Assembly (NCBI GenBank): GCA_965644295.1
Contig: CBFFRP010000200.1
Location: 124,001 to 188,000, forward strand
Direction: 5' to 3'
DNA length: 64,000 nucleotides
From: Paraphysomonas bandaiensis
Taxonomy: Eukaryota > Chrysophyceae
The notes below the pieces were generated by a model. It saw only the letters and a program-made list of their open reading frames with translations, was not told where the DNA came from and did not search any database. Below, piece by piece: positions 27,308-37,850 of this stretch. Position 1 is the stretch's first letter, and every line of letters starts with the position of its first letter. The translations under genes and the position numbers were made by a program.

Positions 27308-28016
27308 ACTTTGTTTTGCAGGTTTCGCGGTACAAAAAGTGATCTTGATTAAAAGGTTATATATAGTATGATTGATCGGAACTGCTAAATATTATAATAT
27401 TTTAGCGCGACTCCGTCGAATTTTTTTTATCAGAACCGTCACACGACTAATATAATACACCAATTTCAAATGCACTAACGGTACACCAAAATGCGTGTTA
27501 TATAGTTTTTTACATTATTGGTTCAGCATACTTAACTCTTTCTCGTGTCACAAATTGTTCCCTACACCGCCTACACCCTACCCCAATAGGGGTATTCATA
27601 TATGCGGTACTTGTAGCGCTCAATTCTCAGTAGGCGCTAAATATCTTGAAACACACAACAGAATTATCAGGATATATAACACCAAAACGGAAATTACGCA
27701 TCAAAACTTTAGAGAACTCTGATGTACCGGTTATCGGTTATATTGTTTAGAATTACCTGAATATTGTTTTATCCCCATTTTGACCTGATTTTGTCTCAAC
27801 AGGGCGCTCATATCAACACCGGGAAAATTTAGACATTCAACTTCAATATTCGATTCAACAGAAGCTCACCTATCCTAAGTATGGTAATAACAGTCATATG
27901 TACGTGATTTCATTATAGTCCACACAAAACCACAATCATGAGCAAAATACCAAGAGCAGATCATCTAACACTCCAAGTTATATTCCATACTTCGACTGCT
28001 GTATAAGATCACAACG

Positions 28017-28271
28017 ATGTCAGTGCAAGTGATCTGTCTTCATATCCAGGACTTCGAAACAACTTCAAGAACATTACAGGACAGTTTAAGTACCATATTA
28101 TCTGATGCTATAATGGTGGTTAGGAGCAGCGGCACCCAGTTCTTTCAGGGTTTGAGCCATATCGTGCTTCTCATGATATTGTGTGCCTCATATCATACAC
28201 ACATCATTCGATCAGGTGCACTTGAAGAGGTAGAGCCTGCTGTATATAAATGTGATGATGATGCTAATTAA
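28017..28271 (+). CDS. Possible small protein, 84 aa, one hydrophobic segment
   Basis: ATG-started frame with a hydrophobic stretch in the second half (GLSHIVLLMILCASY) and an acidic end (EEVEPAVYKCDDDAN). No family is recognised, no splice partner or clear promoter is seen, and the length is close to chance for this composition. Listed only so that it is not lost. Confidence 0.15.
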   Translation: MSVQVICLHIQDFETTSRTLQDSLSTILSDAIMVVRSSGTQFFQGLSHIVLLMILCASYHTHIIRSGALEEVEPAVYKCDDDAN

Positions 28272-28885
28272 GGGAATAAGAAGCCTCTCTTTCACCTTCT
28301 TCAACTGTTCACATTCATCATCACACTTACAGTATACATATCCTTGATTCGAAAAAATATGAGTTCTCATTTGTGTTCTTAATGTTAATCAGGGAACATC
28401 TATTTCTTAATACAGCAAACATGCTACAAATAGCTATACAATCTAATATAAACTTTTCAACGCCATGAGGATAAACTCTCGTTTCAAAATTTTGAGCGCC
28501 GCGGGACGATATAGCCTCCTTATTGCCCGTGGTTAAGTAAAACTATATGGCAACACTCTTTTATAGAGAAGGGCTGTGCAGCAAATGTGCAGCAAATTGT
28601 CAGTTATTGAAATTGGGACAGCAAACAATAATTGTCAATTAAATGCAATTGATTAGAATATTTTTAGTTCCATCAATTTAAGTGCGTGTATTAGTTACTT
28701 AGTTACTGCACATAATCATAAGTGGTGAACTACACATAGCTAATTAAACATTCAAACTTCAAATGTGTTCATTCCGAAAACAAATTAGGGATTATAAGAT
28801 TCACTGAGCTGCTGCCCAAAAGTCTGCCCAAAAGTCAGACAACAGCAGAATTACTCATGATGGCCGATATACATCTTTCAAACAA

Positions 28886-29070
28886 CCTGACGTCAGCAGA
28901 TAATAAAGTATATTAACGTTCTTCTTGCTAAGCGTTTGCTTTGAGTGATAGAGCGAAAGTGGTTGCACCTTGGTGCTTGCGGTGACGCACAAGAGGTAGC
29001 ATTAAAACATGTATCAGAGTTAAGCACCAGTTGGTTAAATTGTAATGCTAAATAATAAGGCATTCACTAC
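28886..29070 (+). repeat. R1-type short element
   Basis: Shares CCTGACGT...TATATTAACGTTC, GCGTTTGCTTTGAGTGATAG and the stem-loop GGTGCTTGCGGTGACGCAC with 52966-53202. It ends in AATAATAAGGCATTCACTA, the same end as the 63415-63653 copy. Confidence 0.65.
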
Positions 29071-29190
29071 TAGTAATACAAGCATACATATATATATTGT
29101 TGTCCTTACTCAAGTATTAATGGCCAGAGATGTAGTACAACGATACAACAGAACGAAAATTTCCAACCAAAGTATAGTCACAATGATATT

Positions 29191-29680
29191 ATGACCCTCA
29201 ACAAAGTCGGACTCGCACCTTTTCGTGGTGTTCTGGGGGATAAGTACCGGAGAGATTCTTTCTGGGAAACTAACGTGAGCCGCAAACATAGTCAGCAGAT
29301 ATTCTTCTGCCCACTCATAGCTCATAGCCGAATGCTTGTGTCGTACAAGGGACACCAATAAGTGTCTCTTGTGTAGACGTCTTTGGGCCCTGACGAATAA
29401 ACAGGCATCCGGGAATGGGCCCACCTCAAGGGTAGCCGGGGTATGGGCTGCCTGCTGAAGTCACGCATCCGGGATGTTCATCTTAAGAACTCAGAGGAAG
29501 TGGTCGCACCTTGGTGCTTGCGGCGACGCACAAGCAGCTTCCGTAGCGTTAAATAGTAGGATTAAAAAAGTGTGTACTGATTAGTTACAGGTAGAGGTCT
29601 AACTACTTTGTCTAGCATTCATCTAGCTACTAATTTGATGCAGGTTTTTAACGCCTATTGCTAATAATAAGACTTTCAAT
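29191..29680 (-). repeat. R1 dispersed repeat, longest copy
   Basis: About 490 bp, the reverse complement of the copy at 19427-19856 over most of its length. It has the stem-loop in full near 29498-29535 (GCACCTTGGTGCTTGC, then GGCGACGCACAAGCAGC), and the far end reads CCTATTGCTAATAATAAGAC. Read on the minus strand it includes a 35-codon stretch similar to the frames at 19702 and 63663. Confidence 0.75.
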
Positions 29681-29821
29681 ATGATATTATGACTAGCTTA
29701 ATCTAGCTAAACTTATTATCTCAGTATTGCGCAGCGCAAAGTGCGCTTCCTGATGTTGTTTCGTAGAGTTAAGCGTCACTTGTGGCCACAATATATGTCA
29801 GTAGTTTAAAACAATGGAAAT

Positions 29822-29873
29822 AAAACTAGTTTCTGAGCACAACCGTTCTCATGTAATAATCAGATACTCTTAC
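29822..29873 (-). repeat. R2 dispersed repeat, partial
   Basis: Opposite-strand copy of the R2 core: AAACTAGTTTCTGAGCAC, AACCGTTCTCATGTA and ATCAGATACTCTTA match the reverse complement of 18857-18920 and 54505-54560. Confidence 0.65.
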
Positions 29874-30186
29874 TAATAATGGAAATATTTTTGATTGGAC
29901 GGTACCTTGCAGTACTACAGCTATGTATAGCATAGTTGCCCAGCCCTGACACAGATGTCATTTATCTTTTTCGTTCTCTCGTGGCATTTTTATAACGAAT
30001 AATTCGCTCTATGAGAAAATACTGTATTAACAGGTATTAGTTAACCACAATCACATTCGTGAGTCCAAGTATTGTTCATTCTACTAGAGATAACATGCTA
30101 CATTCCAGGTTATTCTGGTTCAACAATAATTACAATTAATAATAATCAGCGAAGCATCGGGTATATATATAACTGTTCTAAACATA

Positions 30187-30666
30187 TTAAGGTACTGTAC
30201 TCTCGGTGCAATTTTCTTTACGTTCACTGTCATCACTTTTCTGCTGTCCATCGGTCACTACTTCCTTTTTACTGCTAGTTTTCTGCTTTTTCGCAGATTT
30301 CAATCGCTTCGACAGATGCACTCTACTTAAACCAACACTATCTCTCAACCCTCCAAATTCATCAAGTCGATCACGTTTAATCCCATTTATACAACACGAT
30401 AACATATTTAATTTGAAGGTATCATCACTTTTATCAAATGTCAAAATGGAGTCATTGTGTCCTCTCGAAACTCCACCTTTCAAGACGAGAGTAGAATCAG
30501 GTGCAGATGCAGATACTCGAAGTACCGCAGAGTCTCCAGATAATTCCAATTCACTTCTCTTATCACTTAGGCATTCCGTGTCAACATTGTATTGTATGCT
30601 GATAATTTCATCATCGTCAGCGGACGATATGACTAACGGGTATCGCTTATTCAATTCAAAGTCCAT
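30187..30666 (-). CDS. EAF-like (ELL-associated factor) transcription elongation protein
   Basis: Single exon, 159 aa. The N-terminal ~100 residues follow the EAF N-terminal domain layout: a leading RYPLVI, then ISIQYN (where EAFs have VRYDF), VLRVSASAP, LVLKGG, a hydrophobic strand with ILTFD, and FKLNMLSCCINGIKRDR (where EAFs have LEKLSS..IKVKKTR). The rest is Lys/Ser-rich (SKRLKSAKKQKTSSKK) and may be a nuclear localisation signal. EAF partners ELL in Pol II elongation complexes. The match is by pattern only, so the family call is moderate. An alternative is an unknown nuclear protein. Confidence 0.55.
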   Translation of the reverse strand: MDFELNKRYPLVISSADDDEIISIQYNVDTECLSDKRSELELSGDSAVLRVSASAPDSTLVLKGGVSRGHNDSILTFDKSDDTFKLNMLSCCINGIKRDRLDEFGGLRDSVGLSRVHLSKRLKSAKKQKTSSKKEVVTDGQQKSDDSERKENCTESTVP

Positions 30667-31421
30667 TAAACAGAAATCATATACCCTATGCTAACATCAA
30701 TTTCTTTTTAACAACTTTGACGATTGAGCTCATCAATACTATAGAACAGTGCATCCAGTCGCCACATCTATACAGCCATATGCCATATATATCTGTGCCT
30801 GTAGTTCACTGTATATGAATGAATTATATTATTGGGAGAATCGGGCTATTCACTGTACACTTCTCTGCCTAGAGCAAAATATTTCGGTAGTTTTACGGAA
30901 AGCAAAATCTAAGAATTCTTATGATCAATGCCTATATTTTTTGTATATATTTTGACCTAGTTTTTGTGATCATCTGTGCATATATTTATGGTATTGGGAC
31001 TACAACATACCATACCGCATACTACTGATATACGGAGCAGTAGCAAAGACGGGTGAGGAGGAGAGAGGTGACGGTGTGTGGTGTCTGGTATTGAGTTTCA
31101 GTTCTAAAAAATCATTCGATCCTAATGTATTGGAGTTCAATGTCAGTCTACTCCAGTCTATACGTGCACTATACAGCACACTGTCAATCGCTTGAAGGTC
31201 AGTTCAGTTCAGTACAGCTGCTATAGTTTTTGTAATTTACTCGACACGATATAGACTAGATAGATAGGGACAGCTGAGCTCAGACACCATTGGAACGATG
31301 TCTCATTGTTGATAACAGTGTGTATTATAGAAGCTCTGTGGTCACATCCCTCGAGACTACATACGGCATATTAGAATAATAGAATCTGTCATTGGACCAT
31401 CTATCGTCTCTTGCAACTATT
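30667..31421. promoter_or_regulatory. Divergent intergenic region
   Basis: 750 bp between the EAF-like and GAF/zinc-repeat start codons. It contains GTGCACTATACAGCACACTG near 31162-31182 and TTCAGTACAGCTGC near 31208-31222, again CAGTAC/ACAGC-type motifs. No gene is supported. Confidence 0.35.
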
Positions 31422-34294
31422 ATGAACGCTAATCTCAGAGGACTCTTAGAGAGTTCATGTTCTGTTCTCGGGTTTGAGGTCGGCGAAGTGTGGTTTGCAA
31501 GAAAAGCTACAGGTCTGTACTATATTATGGGGACCTTTCTAATCCAGTTATACAGGCGATGATAAAATAGCACTAAGATTTCACCAACTTCATATTAGTT
31601 CAGTATACGAAGATATTCATCGTGCTTTGATACAACCGAATATCAATGATGGCTACACTGATGAAACAACACACAAAGTGTCCCCAATTGTGAGTTATAT
31701 TTTGCAGTTTTATCGTATTAATGAACTGATGTTGATCATACAGATGTGTAGAAGCGCGTGTGAGAATGGGAAGATTGTTTGGGCCAATGCGAAAGCATGT
31801 GAAGGACTGGTGGGAACTGTGGTTCCTCTACACACAGCAGTTAGCGTTCCTGCGTTTAGGATTGGGGAGGATCTGTGTGTTGTTGTCTTATTCTCAGTGC
31901 AAATAATCGAGATGTCTACCCGCGCGATTCAGTTCTTATGTTCGGTAATGGCAGCAGTACCATACTACGATAAAGACTTTGCGATTCTGGCGCCTCACAT
32001 TGCCCCCTTCTATAATACCGGCATGAATGTCGTTAGTGACATACCACAATCAGACTCTTCTGTGGACCTTCTAGAGCTCTCCTCGCCCTGCACACTGAAT
32101 GAGTCAGATGAGTTACCCACCCCGGTTATGTCTTTAAGTGGGGTGCATTCGCAGTGTGCTCCCGACATGGATCTGCGCGTACAGGACATGATCGGTATAT
32201 CGGAGGAGAGCGATGGATCCGTTCAGGGCTTTGCATCGTCATGGAGTTATATGAAGTTTTCTGACTTATGGAATCCTGGAAGTGAATATGGTGGGGGCAC
32301 TTTAGTGGATGGCCGACTAAGTTACACACAGCTGAAAGAGCGGTACCATGAGCTGATGATCGGGTTGCTGCACCTCACAGCTTTTGAGATAACAGAATTG
32401 TGGCTGTTAGATGAATGTAGCTCAGAACAGGTTCCAAAAGATCGCTTGACAGTAGTCGCCGCTTTTCATACTGATGCCGCATTACAGCCATGGGCGTCTT
32501 TCACCCGGTTGCTTTCGTTATCATCTGGATTAGATTTTCCAGGCCAGGTGTTGCAGAGCGGGCGCCCGCAGACAGACTCCATGTATGGTCACCATCACGT
32601 ATATGACCCTCTTTATCCACGTGCGTTACACGCCAAGGAGCTTGGTCTCCGAACAGCGTTTGGTGTTCCCATTCCTAAAGACAGGGGTGTGTGTGGTGCT
32701 CTAGTCTTCTACGCTCGGAGCGATGTTCCTTTGCCTCGGACTCTGGTTACAATGATCACCGCAGCTACTTATCTGCTTGCCGGAAGCTGCATTCATACTG
32801 TGAATGCCACTTCATCAATACCGTCCACGGTTGCATCTAACCAAGTTGATTCAGCTATACAATCCCATGTGCCCTCTAATCATAATTATCTGGGAGAACC
32901 CGAAGTGGGTCATTCGTATGAAGAAGATTGCAAAAGTCTCATTGACTTCGCCTTCAATAATGCGCTCGAGTTATTTTGTGACGATATAGACTCATGGGCA
33001 AACGGCGACGAGGAGTCAATGTCATCTAATCTCTTGGAAAGTGACACTGATGCTCTGATCACTTTAAATGATGGGGGACGGAAGAGGGGCCGCACTCTGT
33101 CTCGGAGTAGTTCCTTTGGAGGGCACGAGAGTCAGGAAGAGGGATGCTGCAAGAGATGCTCACGTGCTCTAAAGAACAATGCTGTTGGGAAATACTGTCA
33201 CAACTGCGAGCTGCTCGTTCAGCAGCGCACAACGCCAAGTCACCCCATGATCACCATGGATGCAGCATCCCTACATGGGAGTGGATATAATGGTTTACCT
33301 TTTATCGGAGCTGACGGACTGAAATCCGAATTCGCATTTGCCAATCATTTGGGCAGTGGCAGTATTGGCTTGCCAACTATGGGTACCGGACAAGGTGGAA
33401 TACCTGTATACCAGCATTTCGACAGTAGCGCGGCTTCACACAGAGATGCATTTTACAATTCCAGTCGCCAATTGAGCGAGAGACAATCAATAAACCATCT
33501 ACAAAACTACTTTGCATCAATGGCGACATCTGACCCAAGAGGCCTGGACACGAAACTGCCTCTACCGGGAACAAGCGAGGGGAAGCCTAGTGCCCCTTCA
33601 TCGTCCAAGCCACGCTCTGCTGCGAAGCTATGTAAATACGAAGGATGTGAGAATACAGTAATGCAGAGATCGCCGTATTGTGCGGCGCACGCTGGTTCGA
33701 AAAAGTGCCAACGTGAAGGATGCAACAAATGTGCGCAAGGAAGCACTCGTTTTTGCATTGCGCATGGTGGTGGTAGACGGTGCACACATCCAGGATGCAC
33801 CAAAGGGGCGAGGGATAAATTCTTTTGTGCAGCACATGGTGGTGGAAAGAGATGTATTGCGGAGAATTGCAATAAATCTGCTGTCGGAAGTTCCAAGTAC
33901 TGTACGAACCACGGTGGAGGGAAGAGGTGTAAAGAACCAGGTTGCCAAAAGTCTGCCCAATCATCAACATCATACTGTGTGAAACATGGAGGCGGACGAA
34001 AATGTATTGTAGAGGGATGCACTAAAGTAGGTTTTGAATCTGTTCCTAGCTGTATCTCACTAATTTGCAATTTAGGTCTCTCGAGGACGATCTAATTTTT
34101 GTGCAAGTCACGGTGGTGGCGTTCGCTGCAGAGTAACGTCATGCAACAGACACGCATCTGGCCCGTTGCAACTATGCAAAGAGCACAGCCCTGGGGGAAG
34201 TGATGTTGCTACATTGGCTACAAAGAATGTTGTTGACAGCGATAGTCAAATAGATGAAACTACTCTGGTGTCTAAACCAGAACCTGGTACATAG
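31422..34294 (+). CDS. GAF-domain protein with tandem CxxxxC...CxxH zinc repeats (WRKY19-like)
   Basis: Probable DNA-binding or transcription regulator, ~908 aa. Exons 31422-31512, 31556-31689, 31744-34026 and 34076-34294. Residues ~1-150 look like a first GAF/bHLH-MYC-N type sensor domain (VGEVWFARKA; LHTAVSVPAFRIGEDLCVVVLFS). A second GAF-like domain lies at ~275-430 (ITELWLLDE ... GVPIPKDRGVCGALVFY). A lone CCKRC...YCHNC zinc site sits near 543. From ~704 to ~845 there are about seven repeats of C-x4-C-x(9-10)-C-x2-H ending HGGGKRC, as in oomycete and algal WRKY19-like proteins. No true WRKYGQK motif is seen. The last intron (34027-34075) cuts a zinc repeat, and joining it restores the repeat. 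Ligand and target genes are unknown. Confidence 0.85.
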
Positions 34295-35768
34295 ATTGTG
34301 ATATTTATACCTAAAAATCTCTGTGAATTTGCTATGCAACTGAATAAGAATTCTTATTCTTCAGCCTCCCAATAATAATATTTAAGATTTTGATACCATG
34401 TTTCTATGCGGCTATTTAATTTGTGCTTGAAACCTTCATTTCATTTTTTCTCCGAAAGTTTTTCGATTCGTTTAGACACTCGTATATTCACTCGACAGAC
34501 AATACACAACAACACTACGACGGCTCACAAACTTCAATAAATTTTTCATGTTACTGAACTTACTTAAAAGGGTATATCTAAAAAACTCTAGTCTTATCAC
34601 TTGAAATTAATTTTTTTGAGGGGGGTATTAGTCAATATCGAAGGCCAGTATAAAAGTATAAAAGGGGTGAATAGATGTTTTTCTTCCCAACAATCTTCAT
34701 CTCTAATTTTTCATAGACTTTTAAATGCCTGCTATTTTGCTACTATTCAAATATGCTCTTTGATGCAGATGTAGAAAAATATCTAACAAAAATAATTAGC
34801 AAGATGTGTCAACAAACTAGAAACCAAAATATTATGTCTACGTAGTGCACAGTTGAGAATTCAGGTTACAATTAAAAAATTAGTTTGTATTCTAGGCTAT
34901 CTAATTATAACTGTTATTGAAAAACAATTTGTAACTACTACATATCTAGTTACAGAACTTCGATTTTTTCAGCAATTCTTATCCATTTTACAGGCTCTCT
35001 ATATTCAGTGTTCATTTTATGGGCTCAAATCGATGTCAGCTATCAATACCAGAGCGAATAGTGAACACAAAATAAAGAATTTCCATGTATTATATATCGT
35101 ACTGCATATAGGATTTTCATTGAGTGAGATGCATTTGCAATGATATTCTCTACTGACAATGGCAAGCTACATACACGTAGTGTGTAGGTCAGGACTTGAA
35201 CTGCCACTGACATATACGTACATCGAAGCCAGTAGATGTATGTATTATTAATACGGTATGTATTCGAAACATATACGAGAGGGCTTATGTTCTATACGTG
35301 TCCTCTCACCCAGCAACATCGATCACTCTGTCTATGTATCATAGCTCGCTTCTTGACAGGATTGCACATGTCTGTTCTATCATACACTGGAGCTGTATGT
35401 AACCCTCTCCACACTCTAACTATAAGAGATCATTCGACTCCATCACAGAGAGAATTATATGAGGAGTATCAAGGAGGCATCTTACAGGGGTTTCTATATG
35501 TTATCTACACTCTGCCTGTACATAGAAGTACACTGAGTGTATCCATAAGTACATGGCATGCTTAGAAGTACTGTACTCAGTGTATCCATACATGTACTGC
35601 ACTATATTCCAGAAGTACAGCAGTACATATCTGATAGTTCAGGTCATCAGAGCAGTACAGTGTGGAATACTGCAGTATACATACAATGGTGTGGTCCAGT
35701 GCAGTGATTATTCAGAGCAGACACACCATATAGAAGGAGAACCACAGCACACTGGAGCATCCCTTTAT
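34295..35768. other. Intergenic; promoter region of rsmH at its right end
   Basis: AT-rich. From 35540 to 35700 there is a dense cluster of AGTACTGTACTC, ATGTACTGCAC, AAGTACAGCAGTACAT, GCAGTACAGTG and ACTGCAGTATAC, right upstream of rsmH. No other gene is supported. Confidence 0.45.
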
Positions 35769-36764
35769 ATGATGTTCCGTGCTCTAATAGCTGGTAGACT
35801 ATCACCGGTGGCTATCAATAGAAGGCTCTATCACATCCCTGTTTTACTGAAAGAGAGTTGCGATGCGCTGTGTGTTGTGAGGGGGGGCGTGTACGTGGAC
35901 TGTACATTAGGCGGTGGAGGACATACACGGGAAATACTTGAACGAGGTGGCAATGTGATTGGGCTAGATCAAGATCCGGACTCTATAGCAAGGGTAAAGC
36001 AGGAGTTAGCACAGTACATTAGTTCGAATAGACTGGAAATAGTGCAAGTAAACTTCAGCGAAGTAGTCAGCGCGGTTCAATCATCAGAATTGGGTAGGGA
36101 CAGATTGAAAGGTGTAGATGGGGTGCTCTTTGACTTGGGCGTGTCGTCACACCAGATTGACATGCCTGATCGAGGATTTGCTTTCAGATTCGAGAATAGC
36201 CCACTCGATATGAGAATGGGAGGCGCTGATGATGAGAAGAGTGCGACTGCAGCAGACATTGTCAATACCCTCGATACGGAGTCTTTGGCAGACTTGCTTT
36301 ATACCTATGGAGAGGAGCGAGGATCTCGTGTCATTGCTCGTGAGATTGTGGCTGCACGCCCAATGATGTCAGCCGGCGATTTAGTTCGAGTCATATCGCG
36401 ATGCACCCCCGCTCCCCATCTTAATAAGACTCTAGCTCGGTGCTTTCAGGCTCTCAGAGTGGCTGTTAATCACGAGATGGAGTGTTTAGAAATGGCTCTT
36501 AGAAATTTACACAGTTGTGTCAGAGAAGGTGGCCGACTAGCAGTTATATCATACCACTCACTTGAGGACAGAAGAGTAAAGGAGCTGATGACACCTCTCC
36601 GTAAGGGAGATTTCCAGGTAAAGATAGATTGCGAGGACTGGTTAGGAAACGGAAGGGGTTTATGGCAGCCATTAAACAAGAAGACGATTACTCCTACTAG
36701 AGAGGAAGTAAGATTAAATAACAGATCTCGTAGTGCAAAGCTTCGTGTAGCAGAGAGAGTATGA
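35769..36764 (+). CDS. rsmH: 16S rRNA (cytosine-N4) methyltransferase, organellar RsmH/METTL15 type
   Basis: SAM-dependent methyltransferase of the MraW/RsmH family that modifies small-subunit rRNA. In eukaryotes it acts in mitochondria (METTL15) or plastids. Start at the ATG-ATG pair 35769 (331 aa); the frame is open upstream through the promoter-like GTAC cluster, which I exclude. The first ~20 residues are Arg-rich without acids (RALIAGRLSPVAINRRL), fitting organelle import. Motifs: HIPVLLKESCDAL, YVDCTLGGGGHTREIL (SAM site), GLDQDPDSI, GVLFDLGVSSHQID (catalytic region), FRFENSPLDMRM, ALRVAVNHEM, YHSLEDRRVK, and the C-terminal NNRSRSAKLRVAERV. Complete and intronless, unlike most neighbours, which suits a bacterial (endosymbiont) ancestry. 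Confidence 0.95.
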   Translation: MMFRALIAGRLSPVAINRRLYHIPVLLKESCDALCVVRGGVYVDCTLGGGGHTREILERGGNVIGLDQDPDSIARVKQELAQYISSNRLEIVQVNFSEVVSAVQSSELGRDRLKGVDGVLFDLGVSSHQIDMPDRGFAFRFENSPLDMRMGGADDEKSATAADIVNTLDTESLADLLYTYGEERGSRVIAREIVAARPMMSAGDLVRVISRCTPAPHLNKTLARCFQALRVAVNHEMECLEMALRNLHSCVREGGRLAVISYHSLEDRRVKELMTPLRKGDFQVKIDCEDWLGNGRGLWQPLNKKTITPTREEVRLNNRSRSAKLRVAERV

Positions 36765-37466
36765 ATTGTTCGACCTATACAGTCTACAACGTGGAAATAG
36801 TGATCGGGATAAAATTTTATATTAGTATATTCGCTTAGTCATTTATGTAAATATTTTCTGTATGCTCTATGTTTGTTTATTCGATTCATACTTTTTTAGT
36901 ATGATCTCTGCATGGCTGTGGAGAACAGACAGAGGAACAAGGTGAAGCTCAATTAATATCACTGAGAAAGAGTAATACACAGTTCTGAATTTAATTAATT
37001 TACAGGGGCTAATACTCATGAATTATATATCCTCATTGCCCTATTTTGAGAGCGTACCCTAGTGAAGTGTTAGTGTTGACTAAGCTAAGTAACGTATTGA
37101 GTATTGATTATTAATAAAAACCTCAGCGTATTCTTTGTGTGTCGGCACCAAGAAAACTCTAGCTAGATCTACACTATACTTGCATAGCCTATATGAGATC
37201 ACGAGAAACCCTGCGCATTCTAGGGAGGGGGGGGGGGCAATGTCACACTAGACCTATACTGAGTCATGCATGGTCACGAGAATCCCCGCGTAATCTTTGT
37301 TAGGTAATAATGGGAAGGTACAGATGGTCCTACTAGAATCTGCGCGAGATACATATATAAAAGTCATGCATAGTTATGAGAAATCCCGCGTAATCTCAGC
37401 AGAGGTTAACACAGGTGGGGGGACAACTGAATCTGCGCGTGATCTATGTGGTCAGCTACGTTGGTA

Positions 37467-37758
37467 TGTTGAGATCTGAAGATTCTATATACTTGCAATT
37501 GAGTGCAGTATTATGTGAGATGCAAGGATCGAAAGATATATATGTAATTAGTACATTATATTGTGTAGTATGAAACTGAAGTAGAAGTGGATGACTATAC
37601 AGGATACGATCACTGAGTGTGTGGTTTGTACACTATAGTAGTAAATGAATGGTGTTGAACACATCGAACACAACTTAGGTTCTTTATCATGTAATGTTTA
37701 TAATTTCATCTTATCATTTGAGAATAGTAACCTTAGCAAATAATGTCAACTTCTGTTA
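37467..37758 (+). repeat. Copia 5' LTR
   Basis: 292 bp, TGTTGAGATC ... CTTCTGTTA. By eye it is identical to the 3' LTR. Flanked on the left by the target duplication TGGTA (37462-37466) and followed by a primer-binding-like TGGTAGCGGATGG (37759-37771), similar to the initiator-Met tRNA sites used by many Copia elements. Confidence 0.93.
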
Positions 37759-37850
37759 TGGTAGCGGATGGTAGTTGTAGGGATGGGGAAGATGACAAGA
37801 AGCTACGGTTTGACAAGAACCAAGCAGACTATTAAGCGAGAAAAATCAAG

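Larger units (their letters stand above)
27308..30186. other. Long intergenic interval with repeats
   Basis: 2.9 kb between the CS-domain gene and the EAF-like gene (converging). It contains two R1 copies (28886-29070, 29191-29680) and a piece of R2 (29822-29873). A small frame at 28017-28271 is listed separately with low confidence. The rest is AT-rich and featureless. Confidence 0.5.

Noticed and set aside
35553-35768. Upstream extension of rsmH by 72 codons
   Set aside because: The extra part translates the GTAC-rich promoter-like DNA, and the ATG-ATG at 35769 gives the normal RsmH length.
37297-37479. Frame repeated at 46212-46406
   Set aside because: Both are the same MITE-X interior; the similarity reflects the repeat, and the frame has no domain.
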